In this document: positions 18,902 through 27,472 of the stretch, piece by piece
How positions within the stretch are numbered: position 1 is the first letter of the stretch
Layout: every line of letters begins with the position of its first letter
NCBI GenBank assembly: GCA_013285505.1
Contig: CP053450.1
Coordinates: forward strand, 3,580,796-3,644,795
Length of the DNA: 64,000 nucleotides
Direction: 5' to 3'
Origin: Planctomycetota bacterium
GTDB lineage: Bacteria; Planctomycetota; Phycisphaerae; Phycisphaerales; UBA1924
Notes under the pieces: generated by a model
Told to the model about the DNA's origin: nothing
The model's database searches: none
What the model saw: only the letters and a program-made list of their open reading frames with translations
Made by a program: the position numbers and the translations under genes

Positions 18902-20062
18902 ATGTTCGGTCCGTCGGCACGTCGTATCGCTCTTCTCGCCGGGTTGTCGGTTGCCGTGGCGAGCCCCGCGCTCGCGCAGTCTCGCGACCTCGCTGACGAC
19001 CCGGGCATCGTCCCCACCTACATCAACCCGGAAGAGCCGGCGGACATGTCGTTCCCGGTGATGTCGCACGACTTCGGCACCATCTCCGACGACGCCAAGG
19101 CCGAGTACGTGTTCAAGTTCACCAACACCGGCAAGGGCGTGCTGCGGATCGCGAGCACCAAGGGCAGCTGCTCCTGCACGGTGCCCGCGCCGTCGAAGCG
19201 GGAGTTCGCTCCCGGCGAGAGCGGCGAGCTCCGCGTGATCTTCGACCCCAAGGGCAAGGCCGGCGACCAGCACCAGACGGTGACCGTCAACACCAACGAC
19301 GCGGAGACCCCGGTGATCTCGCTGCAGATCTCGGCGATGGTCGTGCCGCAGGTGATGGTGACCCCGCGCGTCGGCCACTTCGGCGAGGTCGCCAAGGACC
19401 ACGAGGCGGAGATCGAGCTGACCATCATCGGCCGCAAGGCCGACTTTGCGGTGACGGGCATCGAGCTGTCGGACCCCGAGCTCTTCGAAGCCGAGTTCTC
19501 CGAGACCTACGAGGCCGAGCTGGTCAGCGATTCCGAGGCGCTGCTGGCCGAGGGTGTCGAGACCGAGGCCCGCGAGCCGGAGATGGTCCGCGAGTGCAAG
19601 ATCAAGGTCACGATGAAGCCCGGCCAGGACATCGGCCTGATCCGCAACAAGACCATTGTCATCATGACCAACGACGAGAAGAACCCGTCGATGACGGTCG
19701 AGCTGATGGCCCAGCACTCCGGCGACATCCTGCTGACCCCCAAGCGGATCACCCTCGGCTCGATCCCCGCCGGCGGGGAGTTCCACCGCGAGGTGACGAT
19801 CCGCTCGCTCTCGGGCCAGCCGTTCAAGGTGCTCGGGATCGAGCACACCGCCGTCGCCGCGGACGCGGTGGAGTACTCCTTCACCCCGGTCGACCCGGCC
19901 AACCCGGTCGCGTACAAGCTGGTGATCGACGGCGAGATGCCGGCGGACGCCCGCGTGCTCCGCGGCCGTTTCGTGCTGACCACCGATGTCGAGCGCGAGG
20001 AGCAGCTGTACCTGCACTACTACGGGCAGCAGCGCCCGTCTGCGCAGACCAGCGGCCGATGA
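18902..20062 (+). CDS. Exported DUF1573 protein
   Basis: A signal peptide (RRIALLAGLSVAVASPALAQ) is followed by immunoglobulin-like DUF1573 repeats. MSHDFGTISDDAKAEYVFKF and GSCSCTVPAP are the hallmark of the first repeat, with its Cys pair; PRVGHFGEVAKDHEAEI and PKRITLGSIPAGGEFHREV open the next two. It is 386 residues. The family is common in planctomycetes and bacteroidetes, with unknown role. It shares an ATGA overlap with the rhodanese gene, so it is the first gene of a three-gene operon. AAGGAG precedes the ATG. Confidence 0.88.
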   Translation: MFGPSARRIALLAGLSVAVASPALAQSRDLADDPGIVPTYINPEEPADMSFPVMSHDFGTISDDAKAEYVFKFTNTGKGVLRIASTKGSCSCTVPAPSKREFAPGESGELRVIFDPKGKAGDQHQTVTVNTNDAETPVISLQISAMVVPQVMVTPRVGHFGEVAKDHEAEIELTIIGRKADFAVTGIELSDPELFEAEFSETYEAELVSDSEALLAEGVETEAREPEMVRECKIKVTMKPGQDIGLIRNKTIVIMTNDEKNPSMTVELMAQHSGDILLTPKRITLGSIPAGGEFHREVTIRSLSGQPFKVLGIEHTAVAADAVEYSFTPVDPANPVAYKLVIDGEMPADARVLRGRFVLTTDVEREEQLYLHYYGQQRPSAQTSGR

Positions 20063-20619
20063 GCTGGGGCGGCAACACCATCGCGCGTTCACTCGCGCTC
20101 GTTACCGTCGCGACGGGCGTGGCGTTCGTGGACTGGGGCTTCCGTCCCATCGTGACGACGCTCGCGCCCCCGAAGCAGGACGAGCCGGGCGATGTCACGA
20201 TGCCGCCGGTAGCCGACGGCGACGAGCCGGCGCCCTTCGACGCGAACACGCTCGGCACCGAGATCGGTACCGAGGACGCCTACCAGTTGTGGCTCGGGGG
20301 CATGACCACCTTCATCGACGCCCGCCCGCAGCATGAGTATGTCGAGGGACACATCCCCTTTGCGTTTCTCGTGCCGCCGGACAGCCTCGGTGACGGGCGG
20401 CTGGGCGAGATGATGGAGCTCGGCGGCGTCTTCCCGGAGATGCGGGTCGTGGTCTATTGCGAGGGTGGCAGCTGCGACGCCAGCCACTTGGTCGCCCTGA
20501 ACCTCCAGGACATGGGCTTCACGAAGATCCATATCGACGTGGACGGCTACCCGAGCTGGGTCGAGGCCGGCTACGAGATCGAGACCGGACCGGACGCGGT
20601 GCTCGGAGAGTTGCCATGA
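20059..20619 (+). CDS. Membrane-anchored rhodanese-like protein
   Basis: An N-terminal hydrophobic segment (SLALVTVATGVAFVDWGF) is followed by a single rhodanese domain: TTFIDARPQHEYVEGHIP near residue 90 and the active-site loop VYCEGGSCDAS with the catalytic Cys. The loop is longer than in classical sulfurtransferases. It is 186 residues. The start overlaps the DUF1573 stop and the stop overlaps the MauE start (both ATGA), so translation of all three is probably coupled. It should face the periplasm, handling sulfur or redox chemistry with its neighbours; the substrate is unknown. Confidence 0.87.
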   Translation: MSWGGNTIARSLALVTVATGVAFVDWGFRPIVTTLAPPKQDEPGDVTMPPVADGDEPAPFDANTLGTEIGTEDAYQLWLGGMTTFIDARPQHEYVEGHIPFAFLVPPDSLGDGRLGEMMELGGVFPEMRVVVYCEGGSCDASHLVALNLQDMGFTKIHIDVDGYPSWVEAGYEIETGPDAVLGELP

Positions 20620-21136
20620 GCGGAGCCGCCCGCACCTTCGGGGTGCCACACTGCTGGTCCTCAGGCTCGCCACCGCGGGGCTGTTCATCTGGGCCGCGAG
20701 CGTGAAGCTGAGCGACCCGGTGGCGTTTGCGACCAGCATCAACGGGTTCAAGATCCTGCCGCATCAGCACGGGATGCTCCAGCCGCTGGCGTTCATGGTG
20801 CCGTGGACCGAGCTGGTCTGTGCGGCGGCGCTGGTGGTCGGCTTCTGGGGCCGCTCGGCGGCTCTGGTGCTCGGGGGCATGCTGGCGGTCTTTGCCGCGG
20901 CCGTGGTCTCGGTGATCCTGCGTCCGGGGATCAGCGTTGAGTGCGGGTGTTTCGGCAAGTTCACGCTGCTGTGCCCGCCGGGTGAGGCGGACTGGTGCAA
21001 TGTGATCCAGAACGGCATCCTGATCGCGATCGCCCTGCCGGTGATGATCTGGGGTCCGGGGCTGTTCTCGTGGGACCGGTGGGCCGAGCACAGGTGCCGC
21101 ATGGCCCGTGCGGAGGCGGCCGAGCCAGCGGCGTAG
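20616..21136 (+). CDS. MauE/DoxX-family membrane protein (one frameshift)
   Basis: Four membrane helices, with KLSDPVAFATSINGFKILP and a VECGCFGKF motif, identify a MauE-like DoxX protein. MauE is needed for disulfide formation in methylamine dehydrogenase, and relatives partner thiol-redox proteins. The ATG at 20616 overlaps the rhodanese stop. The frame changes near 20641-20645 in a GGGG run: MSGAARTFG is followed by ATLLVLRLATAGLF in another frame. Further Cys residues (LLCPPGEADWC) lie in a loop before the last helix. With the rhodanese and DUF1573 proteins it may form a periplasmic thiol-redox unit; this is inferred from operon structure. Confidence 0.8.
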
Positions 21137-21147
21137 GGCGGGTTTCG

Positions 21148-21178
21148 GCCCAGTCCGGGTGCCCGGGCCTCCCTTTTG
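21148..21178 (+). terminator. Probable terminator of the DUF1573 operon
   Basis: GGCCC (21148-21152) pairs with GGGCC (21165-21169), followed by CTCCCTTTT 11 bases after the operon's last stop codon. Confidence 0.5.
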
Positions 21179-21344
21179 CGTGCTGACGCCCGCGGGTCTG
21201 GTCAGGCCTGAGACGGCCGGTCTGGACGCTGGCGGGGAAGCCTCCTAACCTTCTGACCGGGCCATCGAGGGCCCTTGAGTACGTACACCCACCGTCGTCC
21301 GGGGGATTGACCCCCGGGCCGCACAGCCCAGGACGGAGACCGAT

Positions 21345-21587
21345 ATGAGCAAGTTCAACCGTTTCCAGCAGCAGCCGCACATCAAGATGGTCCACGAGTC
21401 GGGCAAGGGCGTGCCCTATGTCGACTGGAAGGACATCGAGAACCTCCGCCGGCTGATGACCCCCAACGGCAAGATCCACGGGCGGAAGCGTCTGAGCGCG
21501 ACGCAGCGCGAGCAGAAGATGATCGCCCAGGCGATCAAGCGGGCGCGGTTCATGGCCCTGCTGCCCTACACCAGCGCGACGCTCTGA
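21345..21587 (+). CDS. rpsR: 30S ribosomal protein bS18
   Basis: An 80-residue basic protein with YVDWKDIENLRRLMTPNGKI and the conserved C-terminal segment AIKRARFMALLPYT of bS18. It binds the platform of the small subunit next to bS6. There are no CxxC zinc ligands. ACGGAG precedes the ATG by 5 bases. In most bacteria it sits with rpsF, ssb and rplI; here none of those is adjacent, and it appears to be its own transcription unit between two terminators. Confidence 0.95.
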   Translation: MSKFNRFQQQPHIKMVHESGKGVPYVDWKDIENLRRLMTPNGKIHGRKRLSATQREQKMIAQAIKRARFMALLPYTSATL

Positions 21588-21615
21588 GTCACGCGGTTCA
21601 TTGACGACACGATCA

Positions 21616-21651
21616 GGGTCCCCTCGCGAGTGCGAGGGGCTCTGTGTTTTT
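21616..21651 (+). terminator. Intrinsic terminator of rpsR
   Basis: CCCCTCGC-GAGT-GCGAGGGG (8-bp perfect stem, 4-base loop) followed by TGTGTTTTT. Confidence 0.85.
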
Positions 21652-21688
21652 GGGCCGCGGGCGCGCCATCGGGCGGGCGTGGTGCCGC

Positions 21689-21694
21689 TACGGT
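21689..21694 (+). promoter_or_regulatory. -10 element of the GAF gene (leaderless type)
   Basis: TACGGT ends 5 bases before the ATG at 21700. Confidence 0.45.
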
Positions 21695-21699
21695 TTGTC

Positions 21700-22187
21700 A
21701 TGCCCGACCGAGACTACGACGCGATCCCCGTCCCCGCCTGCGGCACGCGAACCGATCGCATGACGGCGCTTGCCGATGCGCTGTGGGGGGCGTTTGCGGG
21801 CGCGGGGTATTCGTGGGTGGGCTTTTACACCAAGGAGGCGGGTGCCGAGGAGATGATCCTCGGGCCGCGACGGGACAAGCCGGCGTGCTCGCCGATCGGG
21901 CTGCACGGCATGTGCGGGTATTGCTGGCGTGAGCGCCGGTGCGTGGTCGTGCGTGATGTGCGTGAGATCGGTGAGAGCTATGTCGCGTGCGACCCGCGGG
22001 ACATGGCCGAGGTGGTCGTGCCGCTGCTGGAGGCCGACGGCTCGTGCTGGGGGGTGCTGGATGTGGACTCGTTCGAGGTCGGGGCGTTCGGTGAGGCCGA
22101 CGCGATCGGGCTGCGCGGCTGGTGGAGCGGGCGGGGCTGAGCGAGCCGCTGGGCAACCGGGCGTGGCCGATCTTGGCCGGCGGGTGA
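21700..22187 (+). CDS. GAF-domain protein, free-methionine-(R)-sulfoxide-reductase-like
   Basis: The GAF domain follows the fRMsr pattern: WVGFYTKE, LGPRRDKPAC, GLHGMCG, VVVRDV, YVACDP, EVVVPLL and GVLDVDSF. The Cys residues of KPAC, GMCG and ACD match the three Cys positions of the reductase, which repairs oxidised free methionine. The start at 21700 rests on the TACGGT hexamer and on alignment. The frame as written stops at 22140, ending LRGWWSGRG. A shift near 22113 would give RLVERAGLSEPLGN and a stop at 22187, a more natural helical end; this shift is probable, not certain. Confidence 0.72.
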
Positions 22188-22222
22188 CAGGCGAGCCTCC
22201 GCCGCGACGCGGTGTCGCGCGG

Positions 22223-22228
22223 TAGCAT
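22223..22228 (+). promoter_or_regulatory. -10 element of the sulfatase gene (leaderless type)
   Basis: TAGCAT ends 6 bases before the ATG at 22235. Confidence 0.45.
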
Positions 22229-22234
22229 GGGCGC

Positions 22235-23758
22235 ATGCATGCACACGCGCTGATGTTCGTCTTGGCCGGCCTCCTGCTGCTCTCCGGCTGCGCGAGGCAC
22301 TCACGCTCTGATGCGGCCCGGGCGGCACGCGAGGCCGCGGGGCCGCCGAACATCGTCTTCATCATGGCCGACGACCACGCGTGGCAGGCGATCAGCGCGT
22401 ACGGCTCGAACCGGAACGTGACGCCCCACATCGACCGGCTCGCGGCCGAGGGGGTGCGGTTTGACCGGGCGTTTGTGACCAACTCGATCTGCGCGCCCAG
22501 CCGGGCGGTGATCCTGACCGGGCTGCACAGCCACCTCAACGGCGTGCGGACCAACGCCGAGACGTTCGATGGCGAGCAGCTGACCTTCCCCAAGCTGCTG
22601 ACCAGGGCGGGCTATTCGACGGCGATGATCGGCAAGTGGCACCTCAAGAGTCGGCCGACCGGGTTTGACCACTACGAAGTGCTGATCGGGCAGGGGCCCT
22701 ACTACAACCCGGCGATGATCCGCGATGGTGAGCAGGTGGAGCACCGCGGGTACACGACGGAGATCATCACCGAGCTGGCGATCGACTGGCTCCGCGAGGG
22801 GCGCGAGCCGGGCAAGCCGTTCCTGATGATGGTGCAGCACAAGGCCCCGCACCGCAACTGGATGCCGGCGGCCGCCCACCTGACCGACTTCGATGGTGTG
22901 GACCTGCCGGAGCCGGCGACGCTGTTTGACGACTATGCCGACAACGCCTCGCCGGCGCGCGCGCAGGAGATGACCATTGCCAACCACCTGAGCCCGCACG
23001 ATCTCAAGCTGGCACCGCAGCGGCGGCTCGACGCCGAGCAGCAGGCGGTGTGGGACGCGGCGTATGCGCCGAAGAACGAGGCGTATCACGAAGCGGTGGA
23101 GGCGGGCGAGCTGACCGGCGACGACCTGGTTCGCTGGAATTATCAGCGGTACGCCAAGGACTATCTGCGGTGCGTGCAGTCGGTGGACGACAGCGTGGGC
23201 ACGCTGCTCGACGAGCTGGACGCGATGGGTCTGGCCGAGAACACGATCGTGGTGTATACCTCCGACCAGGGCTGGTATCTCGGCGAGCACGGGTGGTACG
23301 ACAAGCGGTGGATGTACGAGGAGAGTTTCCGCACGCCGCTGCTGGTGCGGTGGCCGGGGGTTGCCGAGCCGGGCGGGGTGAACACGGACTTGGTGCAGAA
23401 TCTCGACTTTGCGCCGACGTTTCTCGAGGCGGCCGGGGTCCCGGTTCCGGTGCCGATGCAGGGCCGCAGCATGGTGGATGTGATCGCGGGCCCGACCCCC
23501 GCGGACTGGCGGTCGAGCGTGTACTACCACTACTACGAGAACCCCGGTGCGCACAATGTGGCCCGGCACGAGGGCGTGCGAACGGCGACGCACAAGCTGA
23601 TCCGGTTTTACGACACCGACGAGTGGGAGCTGTACGACCTGGTGGCGGACCCGGACGAGCTGACGAATCTGCATGGGCGGGCGGGCACCGAGGCGCTGAC
23701 GGCCCGGCTGGAAGCGGAGTTGGTGAAACTGCGGGCTGCGTATGCGGTGACGGACTAG
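22235..23758 (+). CDS. Lipoprotein sulfatase
   Basis: A type I sulfatase that should cleave sulfate esters, probably from sulfated polysaccharides. The lipobox LLLLSGC near residue 20 predicts a lipoprotein. [16 protein letters not shown] carries the metal-binding Asp pair. [19 protein letters not shown] is the sulfatase signature, with Cys in CxPSR as the site converted to formylglycine. GKWHLK and [17 protein letters not shown] are later metal and substrate motifs. It is 507 residues, normal for the S1 family. No maturation enzyme is adjacent. The subfamily and substrate cannot be assigned by eye. Sulfatase abundance is typical of planctomycetes. Confidence 0.92.
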   Translation: MHAHALMFVLAGLLLLSGCARHSRSDAARAAREAAGPPNIVFIMADDHAWQAISAYGSNRNVTPHIDRLAAEGVRFDRAFVTNSICAPSRAVILTGLHSHLNGVRTNAETFDGEQLTFPKLLTRAGYSTAMIGKWHLKSRPTGFDHYEVLIGQGPYYNPAMIRDGEQVEHRGYTTEIITELAIDWLREGREPGKPFLMMVQHKAPHRNWMPAAAHLTDFDGVDLPEPATLFDDYADNASPARAQEMTIANHLSPHDLKLAPQRRLDAEQQAVWDAAYAPKNEAYHEAVEAGELTGDDLVRWNYQRYAKDYLRCVQSVDDSVGTLLDELDAMGLAENTIVVYTSDQGWYLGEHGWYDKRWMYEESFRTPLLVRWPGVAEPGGVNTDLVQNLDFAPTFLEAAGVPVPVPMQGRSMVDVIAGPTPADWRSSVYYHYYENPGAHNVARHEGVRTATHKLIRFYDTDEWELYDLVADPDELTNLHGRAGTEALTARLEAELVKLRAAYAVTD

Positions 23759-23768
23759 GGGCACCCGC

Positions 23769-23787
23769 GGCCCCGGTGAACCGGGGC
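23769..23787 (+). terminator. Possible terminator after the sulfatase
   Basis: GCCCCGG-TGAA-CCGGGGC (7-bp stem) 12 bases after the stop. There is no T-run, so confidence is limited. Confidence 0.35.
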
Positions 23788-23816
23788 GGTGCCGCCGGTG
23801 GCGGGTCCCTTTGGAC

Positions 23817-23822
23817 TACCAT
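23817..23822 (+). promoter_or_regulatory. -10 element of glyA (leaderless type)
   Basis: TACCAT ends 6 bases before the ATG at 23829. Confidence 0.45.
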
Positions 23823-23828
23823 CCGGCC

Positions 23829-25115
23829 ATGAGTCACGACCTTATTGCCGACAGCGTGCTCGCGTTTCTCCGCGAGCGTGACCCGAAGGCCGCGGAGATC
23901 CTCGCGGCCGAGTCCGACCGCCAGGCCACGACGCTCGAGCTGATCGCCAGCGAGAACCACGCGAGCCCCGCGGTGATGCACGCGATGGGGACGTGCTTTA
24001 CGAACAAGTACGCCGAGGGGTATCCGGGTGCCCGGTACTACGGCGGGTGCGCCCACCACGATCAGATCGAGGACCTCGCCCGCGAGCGGGCCAAGGAGCT
24101 GTTCGGGTGCCAGTTTGCCAACGTGCAGCCGCACTCGGGCGCGCAGGCCAACGCCTCGGCGTTTCTGGCGATGCTCAAGCCGGGCGACACGTTCTGCTCG
24201 CTGAACCTCGCCGACGGCGGGCACCTGAGCCACGGGCTGAAGGTGAACATGTCGGGCAAGTGGTTCAACCCGGTGTTCTACCCGCTGCACTACGACGAGG
24301 GTCACGACGAGTTTGAGCAGATCGACTACGACGCGGTGGAGGAGGTCTGCCGCGAGCACAAGCCGAAGCTGCTGATGTGCGGCTATTCGGCGTATCCGCG
24401 GGTGATCGACTTTGCGCGGTTCCGCGAGATCGCCGACAACTGCGGAGCGCTGCTGATGGCGGACATCGCGCACATCGCCGGGCTTGTCGCGGCCGGGGTC
24501 CACCCGTCCCCGTTCCCGCACTGCGATATTGTGACGACGACCACGCACAAGACCCTCCGCGGCCCTCGAGGCGGGCTCGTCATGACCAACGACCCGGAGC
24601 TGGCCAAGAAGATCGACCGGGCGGTGTTCCCCGGCATGCAGGGCGGGCCGTTGATGCACGTGGTCTTTGCCAAGGCGATCGCGTTTGGTGAGGCGCTCAG
24701 CCCGGAGTTCAGGACGTACCAGCAGCAGGTGGTCAAGAACGCACAGGCGCTGGCCAAGGCCCTGACCGCCCGCGCCTACCGCATCACCAGCCGCGGCACG
24801 GACAACCACCTCATGCTCGTCGATCTCCGCACCCGCGACGCCGACCTGACCGGGGCCGATGCCGAGCTGTGGCTGGAGCGTTCGGGGATCATCACCAACA
24901 AGAACGGCGTGCCGCAGGACCCGCGGCCGCCGAAGGTCACCAGCGGCCTGCGCCTGGGCACGCCGGCGCTGACCACCCGCGGCCTGACCGAGGGTGACAT
25001 GGAGACCGTGGCGGACCTGATCGACCGGGCGCTGGCCTCCAAGGGCGACGAGGGGGTCTGTGCCCAAGTGCGGAACGACGTCGCGCAGATGTGCGGACGG
25101 TTCCCGCTCCCGTGA
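23829..25115 (+). CDS. glyA: Serine hydroxymethyltransferase
   Basis: A PLP enzyme that interconverts serine and glycine and feeds one-carbon units into folate. [16 protein letters not shown] is near residue 38, [15 protein letters not shown] near residue 58, the PLP lysine is in [14 protein letters not shown] near residue 240, and [14 protein letters not shown] is near the C-terminus. It is 428 residues with no frame problem, a useful control for sequence quality. It stands alone and is convergent with the envelope operon downstream. Confidence 0.96.
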   Translation: MSHDLIADSVLAFLRERDPKAAEILAAESDRQATTLELIASENHASPAVMHAMGTCFTNKYAEGYPGARYYGGCAHHDQIEDLARERAKELFGCQFANVQPHSGAQANASAFLAMLKPGDTFCSLNLADGGHLSHGLKVNMSGKWFNPVFYPLHYDEGHDEFEQIDYDAVEEVCREHKPKLLMCGYSAYPRVIDFARFREIADNCGALLMADIAHIAGLVAAGVHPSPFPHCDIVTTTTHKTLRGPRGGLVMTNDPELAKKIDRAVFPGMQGGPLMHVVFAKAIAFGEALSPEFRTYQQQVVKNAQALAKALTARAYRITSRGTDNHLMLVDLRTRDADLTGADAELWLERSGIITNKNGVPQDPRPPKVTSGLRLGTPALTTRGLTEGDMETVADLIDRALASKGDEGVCAQVRNDVAQMCGRFPLP

Positions 25116-25119
25116 CGGA

Positions 25120-25155
25120 GACGGCGCCCCCGAGAGCTTGCCTGGGGTCGCCGTC
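25120..25155. terminator. Hairpin between glyA and the convergent envelope operon
   Basis: GACGGCGCCCC pairs with GGGGTCGCCGTC (one bulged base). It starts 5 bases after the glyA stop and could serve both strands. Confidence 0.45.
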
Positions 25156-25210
25156 GGTCGCTTGATCGCTCGCATCAGGCGTGTGCCTGTGCTTGTGTGC
25201 AAGGCTCGAC

Positions 25211-26914
25211 TTACTGCGCCCAGACCGCGGCGAGGTCCTCGGCGAGCCTCGCGCCGGCCTGGTCGGCCAACACGCCCAGCACCTCGTTGATCTCCTCGAT
25301 GTCGGCCCGGTCGTCGATCTCGACGGCTGCGGGCGCGACGGCGAGCACCTCGCCGGTCTCCAGTTCGATCGCGCGGAGGGTGTAGCGGACCGTCGAGTAG
25401 CCCTGCTCGCGTTCGAGGCGGCCGTCGCCCAGGATCGCGATGTCGGCCATGCCGGTCTCGCGGATGAGCTCGATCATTTCGGCCTCGCGGAAGACGAATC
25501 GCGGGTTCTCGGCCAGCGCGCGCTCGCGGAGCGTGACGGCGTCGACCATCCGCAGGCCCAGCCCGCCCGGGCCGAGTCGGTCGAGCATGAGGTCTTCGAG
25601 GCGGCGGGTCTCGAGCAGGCGGTGCTCGGGAGCTCGGGGCTCGTAGTCGGGGGTGACGATGCCGCCCCAGCGGTCGGACCGGCGGCTGCCGAGCGAAGAG
25701 TTGCCCTGCCGGATCTGCTCACCGATGTTGATGAAGACGTTGCTGCCGCCGAGGGTAGCGGTGATGTCGTTACCCGTGCCGCGACCGTCGAGCCCGAGGC
25801 CCGGGCCGTAGCGGTCGAAGAACCAGGGCTGCTTGAGTTCCCACGGGCTGAGTGCGCGGCCGATGAGCATCGCGATGCGGGGCTCGCCGGCGTTCTGGTA
25901 CGCCTGGTTGAGCGCGCGCACGTCGATGTCGTCAAGGGACGTCGTCGATCCGCGCATCCGCCAGTTCGCGGCGCTCCGCATCTGCCCTTCGCCTGAGACC
26001 GCACGCACGACGATGGTGCCGCTGGTCATGTCGAGGCTGTCGAGCTCGAGGCGGTTGGCATCGCCGGCGTCGAGCAGGTCGCTGGTGAGGTCGAAGGCGC
26101 TGCCGATGTAGCGCACACGCAGCTCGGCGATCGAGGTATCCCGCGACTGCTGGCGCTGGCCGACGGAGACCCGCTCGACGCCGGGGGCACGCTCGAGCAA
26201 GTCCACCATGTCGCGCAGGCCCCGCACATCGGCCCCGAGCACGCGGACGGTGTAGGGCATCGCGATGCCGTAGCCGCCGAGGTGCCGCTCGTAGCCGTCG
26301 ACGAAGTCGTTGGCCAGCAGACGGGCGTACCGCTTGATGGCGCGGGCGTCATCGCCGCCCTGCCAGTCGAAGGCGACGGTGCTGATCGTGCGGCCCCGCG
26401 GCACGTCGATCGCCTCGAAAGTCACGCGGTACTTCGCCCCGCCGCGTGCGCCGGGCTGCAGGCGGGCGACCAGGGCGAGCGGCGCGTCGAGCGCCGAGGA
26501 GAGCAGGTCCACGGCGTCACGCTCGCGGTTGAGCATGAGCAGGTTGGCATCGCGCCGGTCCATATCGCTGATCGCGTCGAGGTTGGCGATCTCCACGCCG
26601 CGGCCCTCGAGCAGCGTGCGCTCGAGCTCGCTCTTGAGGATGAATGCGTCGCCCTGGGCGTCCATCGACATCAGCGATGCGCCCACGCCGCGCCCGGCTC
26701 GTTCGGCGGTCGAGACCCCGGCCAGGACCATCACCGTCGGCGTACCGCCCTGTTCGTAGAGCCGCTCCCAGCGCTGAGCGTCGAAGACGTAGCGGTCGTC
26801 GACGCGGATGGGGGCGGCGTCGGGCTTGCGTGTGACCTGCGCGTGAGTGGCGGTGACGGTCATTCCAACCGCGAGGCCGGCGAGCAGTGCGATTGCGGTG
26901 TGCTGTGTACGCAT
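25211..26914 (-). CDS. Exported protein of unknown function, last gene of the Lpo-like operon
   Basis: A signal peptide (AIALLAGLAVGMTVTATHAQ) is followed by 545 residues with no family I can name. Two segments resemble the closing strands of LpoB/CsgG-type domains: RVTFEAIDVPRGRTISTVAF and YTLRAIELETGEVLAVAP. A central region (ERVSVGQRQQSRDTSIAELR, RVRYIGSAFDLTSDLLDA) looks like a secretin-style or FlgT-like alpha/beta unit. No lipobox is seen, so it is probably periplasmic. It follows the YcfL-like gene by 138 bases, with a repeat element between them. GGGAGAAG precedes the ATG. Confidence 0.6.
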   Translation of the reverse strand: MRTQHTAIALLAGLAVGMTVTATHAQVTRKPDAAPIRVDDRYVFDAQRWERLYEQGGTPTVMVLAGVSTAERAGRGVGASLMSMDAQGDAFILKSELERTLLEGRGVEIANLDAISDMDRRDANLLMLNRERDAVDLLSSALDAPLALVARLQPGARGGAKYRVTFEAIDVPRGRTISTVAFDWQGGDDARAIKRYARLLANDFVDGYERHLGGYGIAMPYTVRVLGADVRGLRDMVDLLERAPGVERVSVGQRQQSRDTSIAELRVRYIGSAFDLTSDLLDAGDANRLELDSLDMTSGTIVVRAVSGEGQMRSAANWRMRGSTTSLDDIDVRALNQAYQNAGEPRIAMLIGRALSPWELKQPWFFDRYGPGLGLDGRGTGNDITATLGGSNVFINIGEQIRQGNSSLGSRRSDRWGGIVTPDYEPRAPEHRLLETRRLEDLMLDRLGPGGLGLRMVDAVTLRERALAENPRFVFREAEMIELIRETGMADIAILGDGRLEREQGYSTVRYTLRAIELETGEVLAVAPAAVEIDDRADIEEINEVLGVLADQAGARLAEDLAAVWAQ

Positions 26915-26924
26915 GAGTCTTCTC

Positions 26925-27047
26925 CCGTGGCACCGGCTTCCAGCCGGTGACCGTTGCGCCGCGGAGGCGGCGCGGATGTACTTGAGACGCACGTTTGCGG
27001 AGACAGTTCCAAACCGGAGGCGCACCGGCTGGGAGCCGGTGCCACGG
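26925..27047. repeat. Inverted repeat pair (GTGGCACC type) between two genes of the envelope operon
   Basis: Arms at 26925-26949 and 27023-27047 are 25 bases long and pair with one mismatch. Each arm is itself an imperfect palindrome (CACCGGCT...AGCCGGTG). The right arm lies 5 bases past the YcfL-like stop. It may be a REP-like element, a processing site or a partial terminator. Confidence 0.75.
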
Positions 27048-27052
27048 TGTGG

Positions 27053-27472
27053 CTAGCTCGCCGGGCGCACGGTCAGGCGCCAGTCCTTGGCGGTCGTCGA
27101 GAGCGCGTTGGACTCAAGGAAGACCTGCGTGCGTGCCGGGATGACGACGTACTTCCAGCCGCTCTCACCGACGGGGCGTCCGGCCTCGTCGAACCACTCG
27201 TACTGGTACTGCACGCGCGTGGTGCCGTCCTGGGTGGAGCGGCAGGGTGTCACCACGTGCAGTGGAGTGCTGCCGACGCCGGGGGTGACCGTCGGCTCGG
27301 TAAACGCGATGAGGTTGGCGAGCACGGGCGCGTTGGAGACCTTGGGGTAGGGCTGGGCCGGATCGACCCGGCCGCCGAAGGGGGCGGCGGTGGTGTCGCA
27401 CCCGGTCAGGCTCAGCGCGGCGGTCGCCGTGCCGAGGCTCAGCGCCGTGATCAGGATTCGTGTGGTGTTCAT
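27053..27472 (-). CDS. YcfL-like (DUF1425) lipoprotein
   Basis: A 139-residue lipoprotein: lipobox LSLTGC near residue 22. The pattern RVQYQYEWFDEAGRPV, ESGWKYVVIPARTQVFLE and AKDWRLTVRP is that of YcfL/DUF1425, a small beta-sandwich often encoded beside LpoB. It shares an ATGA overlap with the upstream COG3014-like gene. GGGAGGAGAA precedes the ATG. Its job is unknown even in enterobacteria, but its constant pairing with LpoB and COG3014 suggests one envelope complex. Confidence 0.75.
   Translation of the reverse strand: MNTTRILITALSLGTATAALSLTGCDTTAAPFGGRVDPAQPYPKVSNAPVLANLIAFTEPTVTPGVGSTPLHVVTPCRSTQDGTTRVQYQYEWFDEAGRPVGESGWKYVVIPARTQVFLESNALSTTAKDWRLTVRPAS

Noticed and set aside
20616-20645. 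Programmed ribosomal frameshift at the start of the MauE-like gene
   Set aside because: A GGGG run is present, but there is no slippery heptamer with a downstream pseudoknot that I can see. Similar breaks occur all over the window, so sequence error is simpler.
23004-25202. A 732-codon minus-strand open frame over the sulfatase and glyA
   Set aside because: Antisense shadow without motifs. glyA and the sulfatase are unmistakable on the plus strand.
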